Assembly (NCBI GenBank): GCA_004154925.1
Contig: QJNS01000204.1
Coordinates: 1 to 64,000, forward strand
Direction: 5' to 3'
DNA: 64,000 nucleotides
From: Monosporascus cannonballus
Taxonomy: Eukaryota; Ascomycota; Sordariomycetes; Xylariales
Shown here: piece after piece, positions 10,955 through 21,457 of the stretch
Layout of the letters: each line of letters starts with the position of its first letter
How positions within the stretch are numbered: position 1 is the stretch's first letter
The notes under the pieces: model-generated
The model's input: the letters and a program-made list of their open reading frames with translations, nothing else
Told to the model about the DNA's origin: nothing
Database searches by the model: none
Translations under genes and position numbers: made by a program

Positions 10955-12861
10955 ATGCCTCAAAACTTCAGTCGGCATAATACAGGCAGCGCTGGTGTGA
11001 GAATGATAAGAACAATGCGTATAAAATTCCAAATTATCGGCGGTACTTCGTCTCAAAAATAAGTTGGGTGAAGTCTAAACTAAGTTCCTGGCCAGGGAGG
11101 GCTGAGGACTTCGCAACCATATCCCCGGAATGTGGGTCTAATTACCCCTATTCAAACCCCTATGCTAGCTGTTGTCCGAATTTGCTATATGTTTCCGTTA
11201 ATGTCACAGTTAGGCTGATCGCGAGAAAAGGTTGCATAGAGTGTGGGAAGTGATAATTGTCTGACTAGAATTGAGCTCCAAGGAGCGGTAGCTAGGAAGC
11301 TCTCTATATACTGTGGGAGCGCCGGAATAAGGTTCTTCCGGGTGCTGTGGAGCTTGATGACTAACACAGATATCCCTATTCCACGACAGTTAACATTTAA
11401 ATAATCTAGCTGTTGTTATTTGGTACTCTGTAATAGTAGTAGGAAAGACCAATGGGGATGATTACAGGGTGAAATAACCTTAGAAGGAGTGCGAACTCTA
11501 GCACGCTGTCGTCGCAGGTGCGTTCCTCGTTTCGCCAAGGTCCCTAGTATCAAGCCTACGCACATCGAGGTGAAGTTCAACAAGCCGATCCTAGGGACTC
11601 GCCATTCACTTCTGGTCCATCCCGCTGGATACGCGCCACGAATAGGTAGGTGATGCTACGTAGGTAACCACGTAGGAGATTGGGCCCGACCGTGTTCACA
11701 GGATCCGGGTATTTCGGCGCCTCGCCACTAATGCAAAAGTAGAACCATCATGGCTACCTCTAAATGTCTCTCTTTCGCATAATTCTTCATTAAACCTTGC
11801 CACTACACCACCCTTGCTGACGATCGTCTCCGACACGGAAGGCTATGCTTGCCCTCGGCTCCAATCACTCACGGAGGAACCGCGTTGGAATGGCACGTCA
11901 TTAAGGTAGCATTCCTCTAGTGTATTAGGGATGTTTTGAGAAGCTATGTCTTTGGCGAAGGCACTAACCGTTGCCTTTTTTGTAATATATTTATCCCACG
12001 CAGGGGTACCTACGCCGTTGTGGCGACCCTGTCTCTAAGAGCCGACAGGAGGTCTTGAAATAAGTAACGGCGGCCTCTAGGTTATTCACAGGGGCCCTCA
12101 TAATGACCGTCTCGTGGGCGAAAGCTGCGGCCATTAACAGGCTCGCTTGACGGTGAGAGATCAGTGGAGGCATTGCCATATCGGTTGTGTGATTATAAAT
12201 GGCCTCGAGGAGGAACGGACGAATATCTAAATGTAAGGCTCGGGCACAATGCCCTAGAAACCGGCTCCGTGCTAATGTATAACAATGTGTTGCAAATAGA
12301 GGCCAGCAACGTTGAGGCGGTTACCTTGTCATTCTGCGAGCGATGCCCCACGCTAATATGGAGCCTCTTAGTCAGGGTATAGGTGTCGTCTTATAAATAT
12401 CCGTCGACGATTAATGGAGTCTTAAAGACCTTCCCTAAAATGGGAAACAGCCATGCAGCCTCCCGAAATGAGGACCTTGATGGCCTACAAACGCTTCCTC
12501 GATGAATAGAGCGACGATGAGAAGGGTTCCGAGTGAATAATAGGGTCGGAGGGAGTCACCCATGATTAGGGCTACAACACAAGCGGGGAACGGTAACTTA
12601 GGAATTTATATATGGTGGGACCGGGTTGTGGAAATGGAAACCGCAATTGGTCACCATCATCAGTCTTCGCAGTGGTTGCTTCGCAATCGACCAATCCAGA
12701 TCTTACCTTACTTACCTTTGGGCCTCTCCTCGCTTACTCGACATGTTCCGGCTTCCGGCTTCTCTTACTGGGAAGTCACCTAAGAGAAGCGAGGTTTCCG
12801 AAGATGACCTACATGCGGATACCCTAGGTGGTGCAGACCGAACCAGACTAGAACGGGTTAG
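10955..12861. other. Intergenic region holding dispersed repeat copy 2
   Basis: Apart from the repeat at 11247-11388 I see no supportable gene. The 5' part of the NAS-like gene may extend into the last 300 bases: an open stretch at 12562-12861 could hold an upstream exon, but I could not find a convincing start. Confidence 0.4.
11247..11388 (+). repeat. Dispersed direct repeat, copy 2 (~142 bp)
   Basis: Same orientation as the copy at 145-287 and about 90% identical, with differences that are mostly transitions plus a few one- or two-base changes around GAGCGC/GGAGCGCC. It ends in CACGACA where copy 1 has CATGACA. It lies about 290 bp downstream of the FAD oxidoreductase stop. Confidence 0.75.
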
Positions 12862-13966
12862 GCAGCGGAAGACCAGGGGAATAGCAAGGAACTTATTAAT
12901 ATACATTCCCGGCTGGCCAGACTCTCCGATTTCCAGCCGGGGAAGGAAACTAACGAGATCTTTAGTCGTCTAGTGTCGCTCTGTTGCGAAATCCATGACA
13001 CGGAAACAGTTAACAGGGTAAGAGACATTCCCTATTAACTGGGAAGTAGCAGTCCCTAAGAGAGCGACTAGAGACTGACGATTGCTGCCAGGTCTTCCGA
13101 GATGGCATGGTCCAGGCCATACTTCCTCCCCTGCGGAAGATGTGCTCGGACGCCGAGTACTGCCTCGAGGATCACTGGGCGAAGCACATCACCGCGGCGC
13201 CGAGCACCGATGATGCTATCGGACGTCTCAAGAGCTTCACGTACTACAAAAACTATGAGGACCTGACCCGGTATGAGATCTGCGCGATGCTTTCCGCGCA
13301 TCCGGTGCTTCCTTGCAAGGTTGCTTTCATCGGCTCCGGACCGCTCCCGTTGACATCCTTATGCTTCCTTAAGGCCCTCAAGAAAAGAGCCCTACCGGGG
13401 AATCGCGCGGACTCAGAGAGTGTACGATATCCCACAAACCGGTCTTTGATCCCGGAGATCCTCAACATCGACCGGGATGGCGCCGCGATTGAATCCTCTT
13501 CCGTCATGTGCGCCAAGCTGGGCTCTTTGGGGGAGGGCATGAAGTTCCAGTGCGCGCCGGCCGGAGGCGAGGCATTGGATCTGCATGACTTCGACGTCGT
13601 CTACATAGCCGCCCTTGTGGGGGGTTCGCAGAACAAAAAGGGAGGGGTTACTGCGTAGCGTCGCGGCAAAGATGAGAGAGGGCGCGCTGATTATCATGCG
13701 GACCAGCTGGGGCCTCAGATCCTGTCTATATCCGGTAGGTCTGATTCGATGTTCCGCTGAATTGTTGACTGATTGTGCTAAACAATGATTAGGAAATCGA
13801 TATGGCCACCGAGGGGATGTTACAGCGAGTGGAGATCTGTTCCGTGGTGCACCCGTACGGGAGTGTGGTAAATTCGATCATCGTGGCCAGAATAAGGTCC
13901 CGCCAAAAGCCAGACGGAGCCGCGAACGGAAGCATACCGTTCATTACTTCTTTGTTTGGTGAATGA
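12862..13966 (+). pseudogene. Nicotianamine synthase-like gene with a one-base frameshift
   Basis: Nicotianamine synthase joins aminopropyl units of S-adenosylmethionine into the metal chelator nicotianamine. Proposed exons: 12862-13017 (52 codons, upstream limit uncertain), 13092-13734 and 13793-13966, about 323 residues, close to fungal family length. Family features: NEIFSRLVSLC in exon 1, SFTYYKNYEDLTRYEICAML, then the SAM-site motif VAFIGSGPLPLTSLC, FDVVYIAALVG, ALIIMRTSWGLRSCLYP, and the C-terminal VEICSVVHPYGSVVNSIIVAR. The frame breaks after SQNKK: at 13640-13642 there is one G too many (GGG where GG restores the frame), so the present frame hits TAG at 13656-13658 while the family sequence continues uninterrupted in the next frame to the TGA at 13964-13966. 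Both introns have clean signals (GTAAGA...CTGAC...CAG; GTAGGT...TTAG). Everything else is preserved, so the break is recent or is a sequencing error. The upstream start is unresolved: a TAG precedes the first exon. Confidence 0.8.
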
Positions 13967-13984
13967 GCGAGCGAGCGAGCGAGC
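13965..13984 (+). repeat. (GAGC)5 microsatellite overlapping the NAS stop
   Basis: Five perfect GAGC units start at the last two bases of the TGA stop of the NAS-like gene. Slippage here would change the 3' UTR only. Confidence 0.9.
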
Positions 13985-14763
13985 AAGGCAGGAGAGGTCG
14001 CTTTTGGTCATGACCGGTATTATAGCCTGTATTTATACATACCAAGTAATTAGGGGCTAGTGCACCTGCATGTATAACACAAGGACACGATTGGCTGGGT
14101 GCGGAATCGAGATATGAAAACATACCTGTGATTCACCCGTTCGACGGTTGCCTGTTCTTCATACGACGGTCGCATATCCCTGGGTGGCTGAAGACAAATT
14201 TCTGATGTTAGAGCTCAATTCGGTCCTAGGAGAGCGAGATATATCAGGATAGTTCGAACTACATCGGGTAAAGGGGGGTTGGCGTAAATAGGGGTAATTT
14301 GCAACCAACAAAATCAGTCAATCGGCGGAAGGATCAAGAAAACGCCAAGAGTTTGTAGCCAATTGACCTAGCTAGGAATGGAGTAACTCACGAGCTGCAC
14401 CTTCAGGTAAGATAACCTAAAGATACTTCCAGTAGGTGGCATATATAATCTACGAGATAGGCCCCGACTACATTCGCAATATAGTCACTTACCGTCTCCC
14501 TGCATTAACGCGTCCCTAGGCACCCGAGCCTACTAAAGAAAAGTCATCACTTCAGGAAGATAGGTTGTGCTTGCTGTAATGCTGGAGATGGATCCTCGAA
14601 TAGACCGGTCAACGCTAAATGCTTTCCTGTAACACCACCCGATGCAGCCAATCATGCGTAATACGTAAAAACATACTCAAACTTCCATCTCCTTCCGATA
14701 AATACCAGCATCACCGATATCTAAGCTAGATAAGATAGATCCAGCGCCACAGCCCCTCTTCCC
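13985..14763. other. Convergent 3' intergenic region
   Basis: Lies between the 3' ends of the NAS-like gene (+) and the siroheme synthase gene (-). No gene recognised. Confidence 0.5.
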
Positions 14764-16670
14764 TTACGCGCTCACGCGCTGTTGATCATCCACACCCATA
14801 GCGCCAGCAAGGTCAAAAGCCTCGCCAAAGTCCAGGCCCCGAAACCCTTCCTCGACGGCCCAGGCGCGGCCCCGCTCAGGGGGGTTCAGGAACTCGCAGG
14901 CCCGGCCGACGACGAGCAGGCCGGGGGGGCGGCTGCCCTCCTGCTCGACGGCCTCGACTACGCGATCGAGCGTCGTGCGGATGACGCGCTGATCGGGGCA
15001 GCTGGCACGCTCGACGACGGCGCAGGGCGTGGCGCGGGGCCAGAGGGTGCGGGTCGGCTTTGATGTTGACACCGATACACCGGTGTCTTCTTGTTGTTCC
15101 CGTTGTCCTTCGGGATCAGCAGCGACCTCTGCACCCGTGTACGCGGTGAGCTCGGCCACGAGGCCCGCGATGCGGTGCAGCGCCATGAGGAAGACGACGG
15201 TGCGGGAGGGCACGAACTCGGGCGGGTCCGGAGCGCGACCTTTCTTGCCCGTGCCGGTGCACACGAGGACCTGATCGGCGACATCGCGCTGGGTGGGCGG
15301 GATTCCGGCGAACAGCGGCGCGGAGAGGGCCGAGGTGACGCCAGGGAGGATGACCACCCTATCGCCGAGCCCCGCGGCCCGGAAGTACGCCACCTCCTCG
15401 CCGCCGCGCCCGTACACGTAGGGGTCCCCTTGCTTGAGGCGCAGCACGACGCGGCCCTCGCGCGCGGCCCGCGCCGCCTGTTCCTGCAGCTCGTCCTGCG
15501 CCGCGTCCGCGTTGCCGGGGAACTTGCGCGCGATGCGCACGGGCGTGCGCCGCGGGACCAGGTCCAGCACCCCCGCGGGAACCAGCTTGTCCGCGAGTAC
15601 GAGGTCCGCCGCTTGAATTGCCCGGTACGTCGCCCGCGTCAGCAGGTCCGGGTGGCCCGGCCCCGAGCCCGCGAGGATGATGCGCCCGCGGGAGGCCGTG
15701 TTGGTAGTCGGCGAGGCGGGTGCCGGTCGGCCTATTACAGACTCGCTTGCCCCCGAGCTCGAGTAGGACTTTAGCACCGCGTCCACATCCTCGTCCGTGA
15801 TGGCGGCGAGCCGCTTCAAGGGCCAGTACTCGCAGACCTGGCTGAGCCAGCGCATGCGCCTGTTCTTGGCGGCGTCGAGGTCGGCCTCGGTGACGAGCCG
15901 GTTGAAGCTCGCGGACTGGTCGACCGACTCCTCGAGGTCGTCTACGCCGTCGACCGCGAGCGCGCTGTGTAGTAGGTGATCCTCCTCGTGGATCCTCCTC
16001 CGCGCCTCCCCGAGCCGCAGGCACGCACTGCCGAGGTTCGGCGGCAGCGACGAGGCGATCTCGCGGCGTATCCTCGACGCGAGCTTGCACCCCCGCCCGT
16101 TAGTCGTGACGCCCACCTGCAGCGGGCCGTCGGTGTGCGTCGAGAGCAGCGTGAAAGTGCAAAGCTCCGGCGCATCGACCACGTTCACCGGTATGCGGTT
16201 GCGCCTGCACAGCGCCGATATGTGCGTGCCTAATCCACAAAATCAGCAATCAGTCGCCCCCACAACCTACGAACTGGCCATGCGTAAGTTTAGGCACAAG
16301 GGTAAAAACACGTACTCAGGTGATCCCTGGCCCCGGAGGTAACGAAGACGGCGTCGACGACGCGGCCGATCTCCTCCCTGCCGAGGGAGAAGAGGTCGAT
16401 ATCCTCGAACTGCTTCTTAACCCACTTGACCTCGCCGTCGTCGACGCGTCTCCGCAGCGCATAGTGCAGCTCGGCTGTCTCGGGCGCGATGAGCACGGGC
16501 TTCGCGCCGGCGCCCAGCGACTGAGCGCACCGCGCGGCCGCCAGCGGGTTCGAGCCGATGACCAGGTGCACCTGGGACCGAGCATCAATGGCTGCGAGCA
16601 AGGACACATGGTGGCTGTGGCTGTGGCTGGCCATTTCGCGAGAGATTTCGTTGCTTGCAATTTCAGGCAA
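14764..16670 (-). CDS. MET1: Siroheme synthase / uroporphyrinogen-III C-methyltransferase, MET1 type
   Basis: Makes precorrin-2 from uroporphyrinogen III using two SAM and feeds siroheme, the cofactor of sulfite and nitrite reductases. Two exons: 16670-16316 and 16229-14764, joined over an 86-nt intron (GTACGT...TTAG), about 606 residues. N-terminal domain (about 1-150) resembles the precorrin-2 dehydrogenase/ferrochelatase fold with HLVIGSNPLAAARCAQSLGA and the VNVVDAPELCTF segment. The C-terminal methyltransferase domain (from about 298) shows GRIILAGSGPGHPDLLT, VLRLKQGDPYVYGRGGEE, VVILPGVTSALSAPLFAGIP and TPCAVVERASCPDQRVI, the standard SUMT blocks. An insertion of about 30 residues rich in Gln/Glu precedes the last block. 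ATG 16670 or the in-frame ATG at 16634 (MASHSHSHHV) could be the start. The coding DNA is very GC-rich. Tandem GATA sites lie about 0.6 kb upstream. Confidence 0.9.
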
Positions 16671-17822
16671 CGCAACACACGCGCGGATGCACCAATTCTT
16701 CCTTCCTCTTCTCTTCTTCTCCGGGAGGAGATGGATTGTCCGATACAGATACTGAAAGAAACCCCCCTATTCGTTTATTGCGAAGAATATGTACTAGGTA
16801 AGCTAGAGCGCATGCTCATTCTCTCTTAAACTCTATTCAGATCAGAGATATAAGAAAAGGAGTAGAAAAGCAACAAGATGGGAGAAGAAATCAATATGAC
16901 TATTTAGCCATTAGTCATAGTAGCAAGCAACATTCTAGATACGTCCCTCATCGTGCGAGGCGCTCAAGTAGGTATTTCCGTGGAAATGTAGGTTATATTA
17001 GTCAGGCGATTCCAAAGAGAGTATGAGATGATGGTTTTCCGCTAACGAGGTGAAGTGCGATGACCGGTGCGAAGGTGGGGCCATTCCCTGCAGTTTTTCT
17101 CAAGCACGCCATATGTCATCACTCTGATAAGCAGGGGTGCGCCGGCCAATCATGGGCCGCGGGGTTGTACCGCTTAGGCAGGTTTGGTCTCAGCGAGATC
17201 CGCGGAGGCTGTCGGAAATCTGTAAGCCACCGCTTCCGGGAGACGGGAAACTTTCGGGAGCCCTTCGAAGCCGCCTGATTGGCAAGATAAGATAAGCCGG
17301 TATTTGCTCGGACTCCACGCCCTCTAACTTTATGTCCCGTATCACGAAACTGATGCCATAATGTTCTCATTTCCGTCTTGGGTAGACACCCATTCCCGAA
17401 AAATAGGTAACCTCCTCCAGCAGCCACGGCCAAGAGACACCGCCTTCCTAAAATTGTAACAGTCCAACAAATGCGCCAATAACGGAAGTAGAGCTTACAG
17501 AATCATACCCGTTATATGGAGCCCCCCTTAAGGATGGAGACGATAAAGAGATGTGCCTCTTTTTCTAGGGAGTGGCCGGTAGGCCATGATCGGTGATCTT
17601 GCTGTTACTGTAATACCCATTGGATTCATGTGTTGTTCTGAACGGAGATTGTGATACATACTTATGTAACTCCGGAATCGCTAACGTAGACGCCGTATGC
17701 CTCGTGATGTTGTACATGTATATGCCTTTAGGAACTGAGCCCTCCGTCGTTTGAACTTTTTGTACCCCATGTTTTACACGCCCAAGTCGATCCCCGTCTG
17801 GTGTACGATTTTACGCCCTGAC
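16671..17822. other. Intergenic region, MET1 upstream / RSM22 downstream
   Basis: No gene recognised. It contains the promoter side of the siroheme synthase gene and the 3' side of the RSM22 gene. The only sites I can name are the tandem GATA motifs at 17286-17296. Confidence 0.45.
17275..17296 (+). promoter_or_regulatory. Tandem GATAAG sites next to an inverted CCAAT
   Basis: GATAAG occurs at 17286-17291 and again at 17291-17296, sharing one G, just after GATTGG (inverted CCAATC). Paired GATA sites are the known binding pattern of the fungal nitrogen regulator AreA/NIT2. Siroheme is needed by nitrite reductase, so nitrogen control of MET1 would make sense. The distance to the MET1 start (about 0.6 kb) is acceptable for fungi. 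Function is inference. Confidence 0.35.
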
Positions 17823-20243
17823 TCACCTCAACTCCTCCATGAGGTCCTTCACTCTCATCTTCTTGCCGCCCTTGGTGCGCCTCTCGGCGGCGGGACCATG
17901 CCGCTTGATCCTCTCGGAGGCGCTGTAGATGCCGCTGGCGTCGGCGTTGAGGTGGATGACCCTCTGCTTCCCGCCGCGCGCCGCCTCTCGCGCCCGAACG
18001 CCGCCGTCGTTGGGCACCGGACCGGCAGCGGCGGCCCGTCCGAGGCGCACGGGCCGCACGACCCTGGTCTTGGCGCCGAGGGCCCAGAGGTCGCCCCACC
18101 GCGTCTTGCGCGCGTCGTGGTACGCTTGCCTGCTGAAGCTCTTGGGCACGGTCCAGCGCTCGATGGTGCCGGCGGGGGTGCAGAGGTCGAGGGTCACGTG
18201 GCCGCGGCGCTTGAGGGGGGGCAGCACGTTGCGCGGGAGGGACAGCGGGTTCGGCGCCTCGGCCGCGTCCTCGTAGCCCTCGAAGGCGCGCGCCGATATG
18301 TCCTTATTTTGCGCGGGCGTTGACCGCTCCATGTGCGGCGTCGTGCCGCGCTGGACGGCGACGAAGCTGAAGTCAATGTCCTCGTGGTTCCGGTGCGTGG
18401 CGCCCAGCACTCTCTGCAGGAAGGGGGGGCGGATAAAGCGCTGGCTGAAGCGGCAGAAGTCCTTGCGTCCCGGGCTGAGGCCCGGGGTCAGGTACATAGG
18501 GCATGCCTTGTGATTAGTGCACGGCGCTATAATGGAACCTTCTTCGCGTTCCCGGCGGCCCTCCAGCTCGATCGCCTCCGGTTGAGGGTCTGAGGTAGGT
18601 GAGACGATAAACTCGTTGAGAAGACGGGAGCGGGCGTCTGCAACAGCTTCGAAACCGCGGGGATGGCCCTTCTCCATGATTATGAGAACACCACCTTCTG
18701 GCGACAGCATCTCCCACAAGTTATCGATCAAGGCATTGCGCTTGAACCCCTCTTTCAGGGGCATCAAAAGGTGAGAGGCGATGATGACGTCAAACTGCTT
18801 CCTAGGAGGCGGAGCTTCGCTACCATCTAGTTTGGCAGGATGATCCCCCGAATGTAGATAGTCTGGCAGCCGTGGGAGGAAAGTGGTATTATGGAGAAAA
18901 CGTGATATCCGGTGCCGTAATTGCTCCGATCCCACCACAACCATCTTCTTCCCTGGTGGTTCAGTCCCTCGTTCCTTGCTTCCCTCAGCAGCAAGATCCC
19001 ACTCGGCCTGTAAAACTTGTTCCCAAGCAGCCAGGCCACCTCCACCACCTCCTACGTCGAGAACGCGGGGTCCTTCGCCGTTATTTCTCGCCATAAGGCT
19101 CTGTATCCATCCCGCTCCTAATCGTTTCCTGACTTCGACTAGAATACTCATCACAGAAGCGTACATCCCGGGCAAATTGGTTGCGATATAGGCATCGGCG
19201 TCGATCTCGCTCATCCTATGGTGACCCGCCTCCATAGCCACACCCTTTTGTGGGGCATTCCGCCGTGACTCAGGGGTAGCGACGGAGTCAGGAAGCCCAC
19301 GCCCGCCAAATATCCTTTCTGCGGCGTCCTTCACATGTTTGGCATCCGTCCGGCCCAGTAGCTCGGTAATCGGCGTTACAAACTGGACCTTGGGAAGTTG
19401 CAGTGTACTGGGATATGTCCTCCATTGGCCCATCTTTGTGTAGCCGTGGAGGCGCTCCGACCGGAAAGTGGCGTCTGGTTCGCCTTCGTCCTCTTCTTCC
19501 TCGTCCCCTTCTTCGTGTTCTTCTCTCGGCTCTTCCTCTTCTTCTTCGATTTCCTCTTCCTCTATTGGCTGTAGACTAGCTCTCTCAAAGTCCTTTTGCA
19601 GCTTCAGGAGGGCGTCGTACTCTCGCTGACTTTTCGCGACCGCGCTGATATAACTTAATCCAGCCTCGGACGGAAGGTCCTGCATTGTCTCAATCGCTTC
19701 TGGCGTTGCTTGCTCTAGCCCCTCAGCCGCTTCTAAGGCTTCGGGGGTTGGAGGCAACTCGGTATAGTATTCTATCTCCTCGACTTCTCCATCAACCGTG
19801 TCTCGTAATATGATCCTCCGTGAGGGCTCGCTCGGTCCTTCGAGGGGAATGTCCTTTTCGATGGGCATGCCTACATCTTCGGGTTGCGTTTCCCTCAAGG
19901 GAGCTCCGTATAATCTTTCATAGAGTTTGTATTCTTCGTCGTTCAAATACCCCTTTGGTAAGGTATTTCCGAAGGCGTGCTTTGCCTGTCGCACTATGGT
20001 TTCTATATCTTCGGGGCTGGTCGGTTGCGATTCCGGCTGTACATCTTGCGGCCTCCTCTTCGTAGTCGAGAAAGTCCTCGCATCGTTCCGCGAAGTAGAG
20101 TTCGGGGGTCGAGAACTCGTGGATACTGATCGCAAAAGGTGTCGGGACTCGGGGCGGTGGTGTGCAAACCCGTTCTCGAGCAGGCTCAGAATCTGAAGCC
20201 TACACTTCGGGCACGCCCCTCGGGCCCTGGCGACCGACAACAT
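17823..20243 (-). CDS. RSM22: Mitochondrial small-subunit ribosome factor RSM22 (METTL17 family)
   Basis: Methyltransferase-like protein of the mitochondrial small ribosomal subunit, needed for its assembly. I place the start at ATG 20243 (806 residues) because the following residues, MLSVARARGACPKC and onward, are Arg/Ser-rich like a mitochondrial presequence; the frame is open upstream to an ATG at 20408. Seen in order from ATG 20243: presequence, Glu-rich acidic low-complexity stretch at about 228-254, the Rsm22 core beginning DADAYIATNLPGMYASVMS near 348, a SAM-site-like VLDVGGGGGGLAAWEQVL near 394, SHLLMPLKEGFKRNALIDNLW, then a Cys cluster (C575, C581, C597) in CTNHKACPMYL and DFCRFSQRFIRPP, the Fe-S-binding type segment of this family, and a basic C terminus with GGKKMRVKDLMEEL. 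The stop codon lies inside a perfect donor sequence (AG|GTGAGT), so a short extra 3' exon is possible. Confidence 0.88.
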   Translation of the reverse strand: MLSVARARGACPKCRLQILSLLENGFAHHRPESRHLLRSVSTSSRPPNSTSRNDARTFSTTKRRPQDVQPESQPTSPEDIETIVRQAKHAFGNTLPKGYLNDEEYKLYERLYGAPLRETQPEDVGMPIEKDIPLEGPSEPSRRIILRDTVDGEVEEIEYYTELPPTPEALEAAEGLEQATPEAIETMQDLPSEAGLSYISAVAKSQREYDALLKLQKDFERASLQPIEEEEIEEEEEEPREEHEEGDEEEEDEGEPDATFRSERLHGYTKMGQWRTYPSTLQLPKVQFVTPITELLGRTDAKHVKDAAERIFGGRGLPDSVATPESRRNAPQKGVAMEAGHHRMSEIDADAYIATNLPGMYASVMSILVEVRKRLGAGWIQSLMARNNGEGPRVLDVGGGGGGLAAWEQVLQAEWDLAAEGSKERGTEPPGKKMVVVGSEQLRHRISRFLHNTTFLPRLPDYLHSGDHPAKLDGSEAPPPRKQFDVIIASHLLMPLKEGFKRNALIDNLWEMLSPEGGVLIIMEKGHPRGFEAVADARSRLLNEFIVSPTSDPQPEAIELEGRREREEGSIIAPCTNHKACPMYLTPGLSPGRKDFCRFSQRFIRPPFLQRVLGATHRNHEDIDFSFVAVQRGTTPHMERSTPAQNKDISARAFEGYEDAAEAPNPLSLPRNVLPPLKRRGHVTLDLCTPAGTIERWTVPKSFSRQAYHDARKTRWGDLWALGAKTRVVRPVRLGRAAAAGPVPNDGGVRAREAARGGKQRVIHLNADASGIYSASERIKRHGPAAERRTKGGKKMRVKDLMEELR

Positions 20244-20622
20244 CGTATTAAGCTTTAATCGTTGCAAAGTTTGAGGAATCCGGGCTTCTCTTTGTTCTTG
20301 GGAGCTTTTATACGTAGGGCGATTAGATACCAGAATTTGAGGGTCCTGGGGCGGCGAGCCCACTGTGGCCATCCACTGAAGCCCGCCGTAAAGTAATTCA
20401 ATCCCCACTTCGGGAATGGGGGGGTACAGAGGCTAATACCACACCATCGCCAGTTGATGCTTCATAAGCAATTGTAGCTGGCTATGCGCTTTACAAGAGG
20501 GAAAGAGCACCCAATGGTCAAAATGAGAATCGATTATGCAGTGCTATTCTACAATCCCAACGCTACCTACCATAGTACCCCATGAACGCCTTGCCAACAG
20601 ATAAACGGAAGCTATGATACTC

Positions 20623-21457
20623 TCAAAGATCTGCCAACGTCCTAACGCCCCCACTAGGACGAACGGCGCCGCCTCTCTGGCCGGGAACTTGTATCAGTCT
20701 GGGAGGCGCTCTAGGTTTGTTAACGTTGAAGTCCGAATTCTCCGCCGCCTTATAGGGATCAAACTGCGAAGGCGTTAGAACTGTACACGTGACGAGTCCT
20801 CCTAGAAACGAAACGAGACACACAGAGAGCAACGACACGATGTATAGCCCGAAGAAGGTCAGGATCGCGTTAAAGAAGTTGAACATGCTGAAGCTCGTCC
20901 GACCCCGTCCACCCAGGGCCCGACCGCCCGTCCTTGCAGCCGGGGTGCTGCCGCTACCGCCGGCACCCAGCGTGCGTCCGGGTGTCCGGAACGACGCGCC
21001 CGGGTCGCTCGTGCCCGCAAGCTTGACAGCCTTCTCGACGGCGTCGGTCAGCGAGCGCGAGTCGGCGCCGCGCACCCTCTGGAGCTCCGAGGAGCCCTTG
21101 AAGATAATGAAGGTGGGCATCGCGGTAACCTGGTGGGACGAGGCAACGGCTTGCTGGTTGTCGACGTCGACCTTGCAGAAGGTGATCTTGCCCGGCTTGG
21201 AGTACTTCGTCGACAGCGACTCGAACGTTGGCGCGATCATCTTGCAGGGGCCGCACCAGTCTGCGTAGACTGTCGGTCGAATTTTGTGTCAGCGCGCGCT
21301 TCTGCACCGCTGCTGCGGCCGGAAAGAAGGAGGGATACGGGTGAGAGCTGGTGTGGATCCGGAACATCATGTACTTACAATCTGCGACGGTGATCGCGGA
21401 ACTTCCCAGGATCCCCCTCCATTGGCTCTCGGAGGCTACATTGACTGTCGCACTCAT
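20623..21457 (-). CDS. Thioredoxin-domain protein with a C-terminal membrane segment
   Basis: Two exons, 21457-21379 and 21269-20623, separated by a 109-nt intron (GTAAGT...ACAG), encoding 241 residues. The thioredoxin fold occupies about residues 1-110 with the active site WCGPC (C32, C35) and the cis-Pro in AMPTF (P78), so disulfide exchange activity is expected. Then comes a Gly/Arg/Ser-rich linker, a hydrophobic segment of about 35 residues at 154-190 (FFNAILTFFGLYIVSLLS and onward) and a short polar tail with a Gly/Arg-rich end. The domain order implies a membrane-tethered thioredoxin. No signal peptide is visible, so the thioredoxin domain probably faces the cytosol or the side of insertion; the organelle cannot be told. 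The 5' end faces the divergent SPOUT methyltransferase gene 400 bp away. Confidence 0.88.

Noticed and set aside
15091..15774. Long + strand reading frames opposite the siroheme synthase gene
   Set aside because: Shadow frames caused by very GC-rich codons; the - strand frame carries the family motifs.
17751..18323. + strand frame of 190 codons opposite RSM22
   Set aside because: Pro/Gly/Ala/Arg-rich shadow of the GC-rich 3' end of RSM22.
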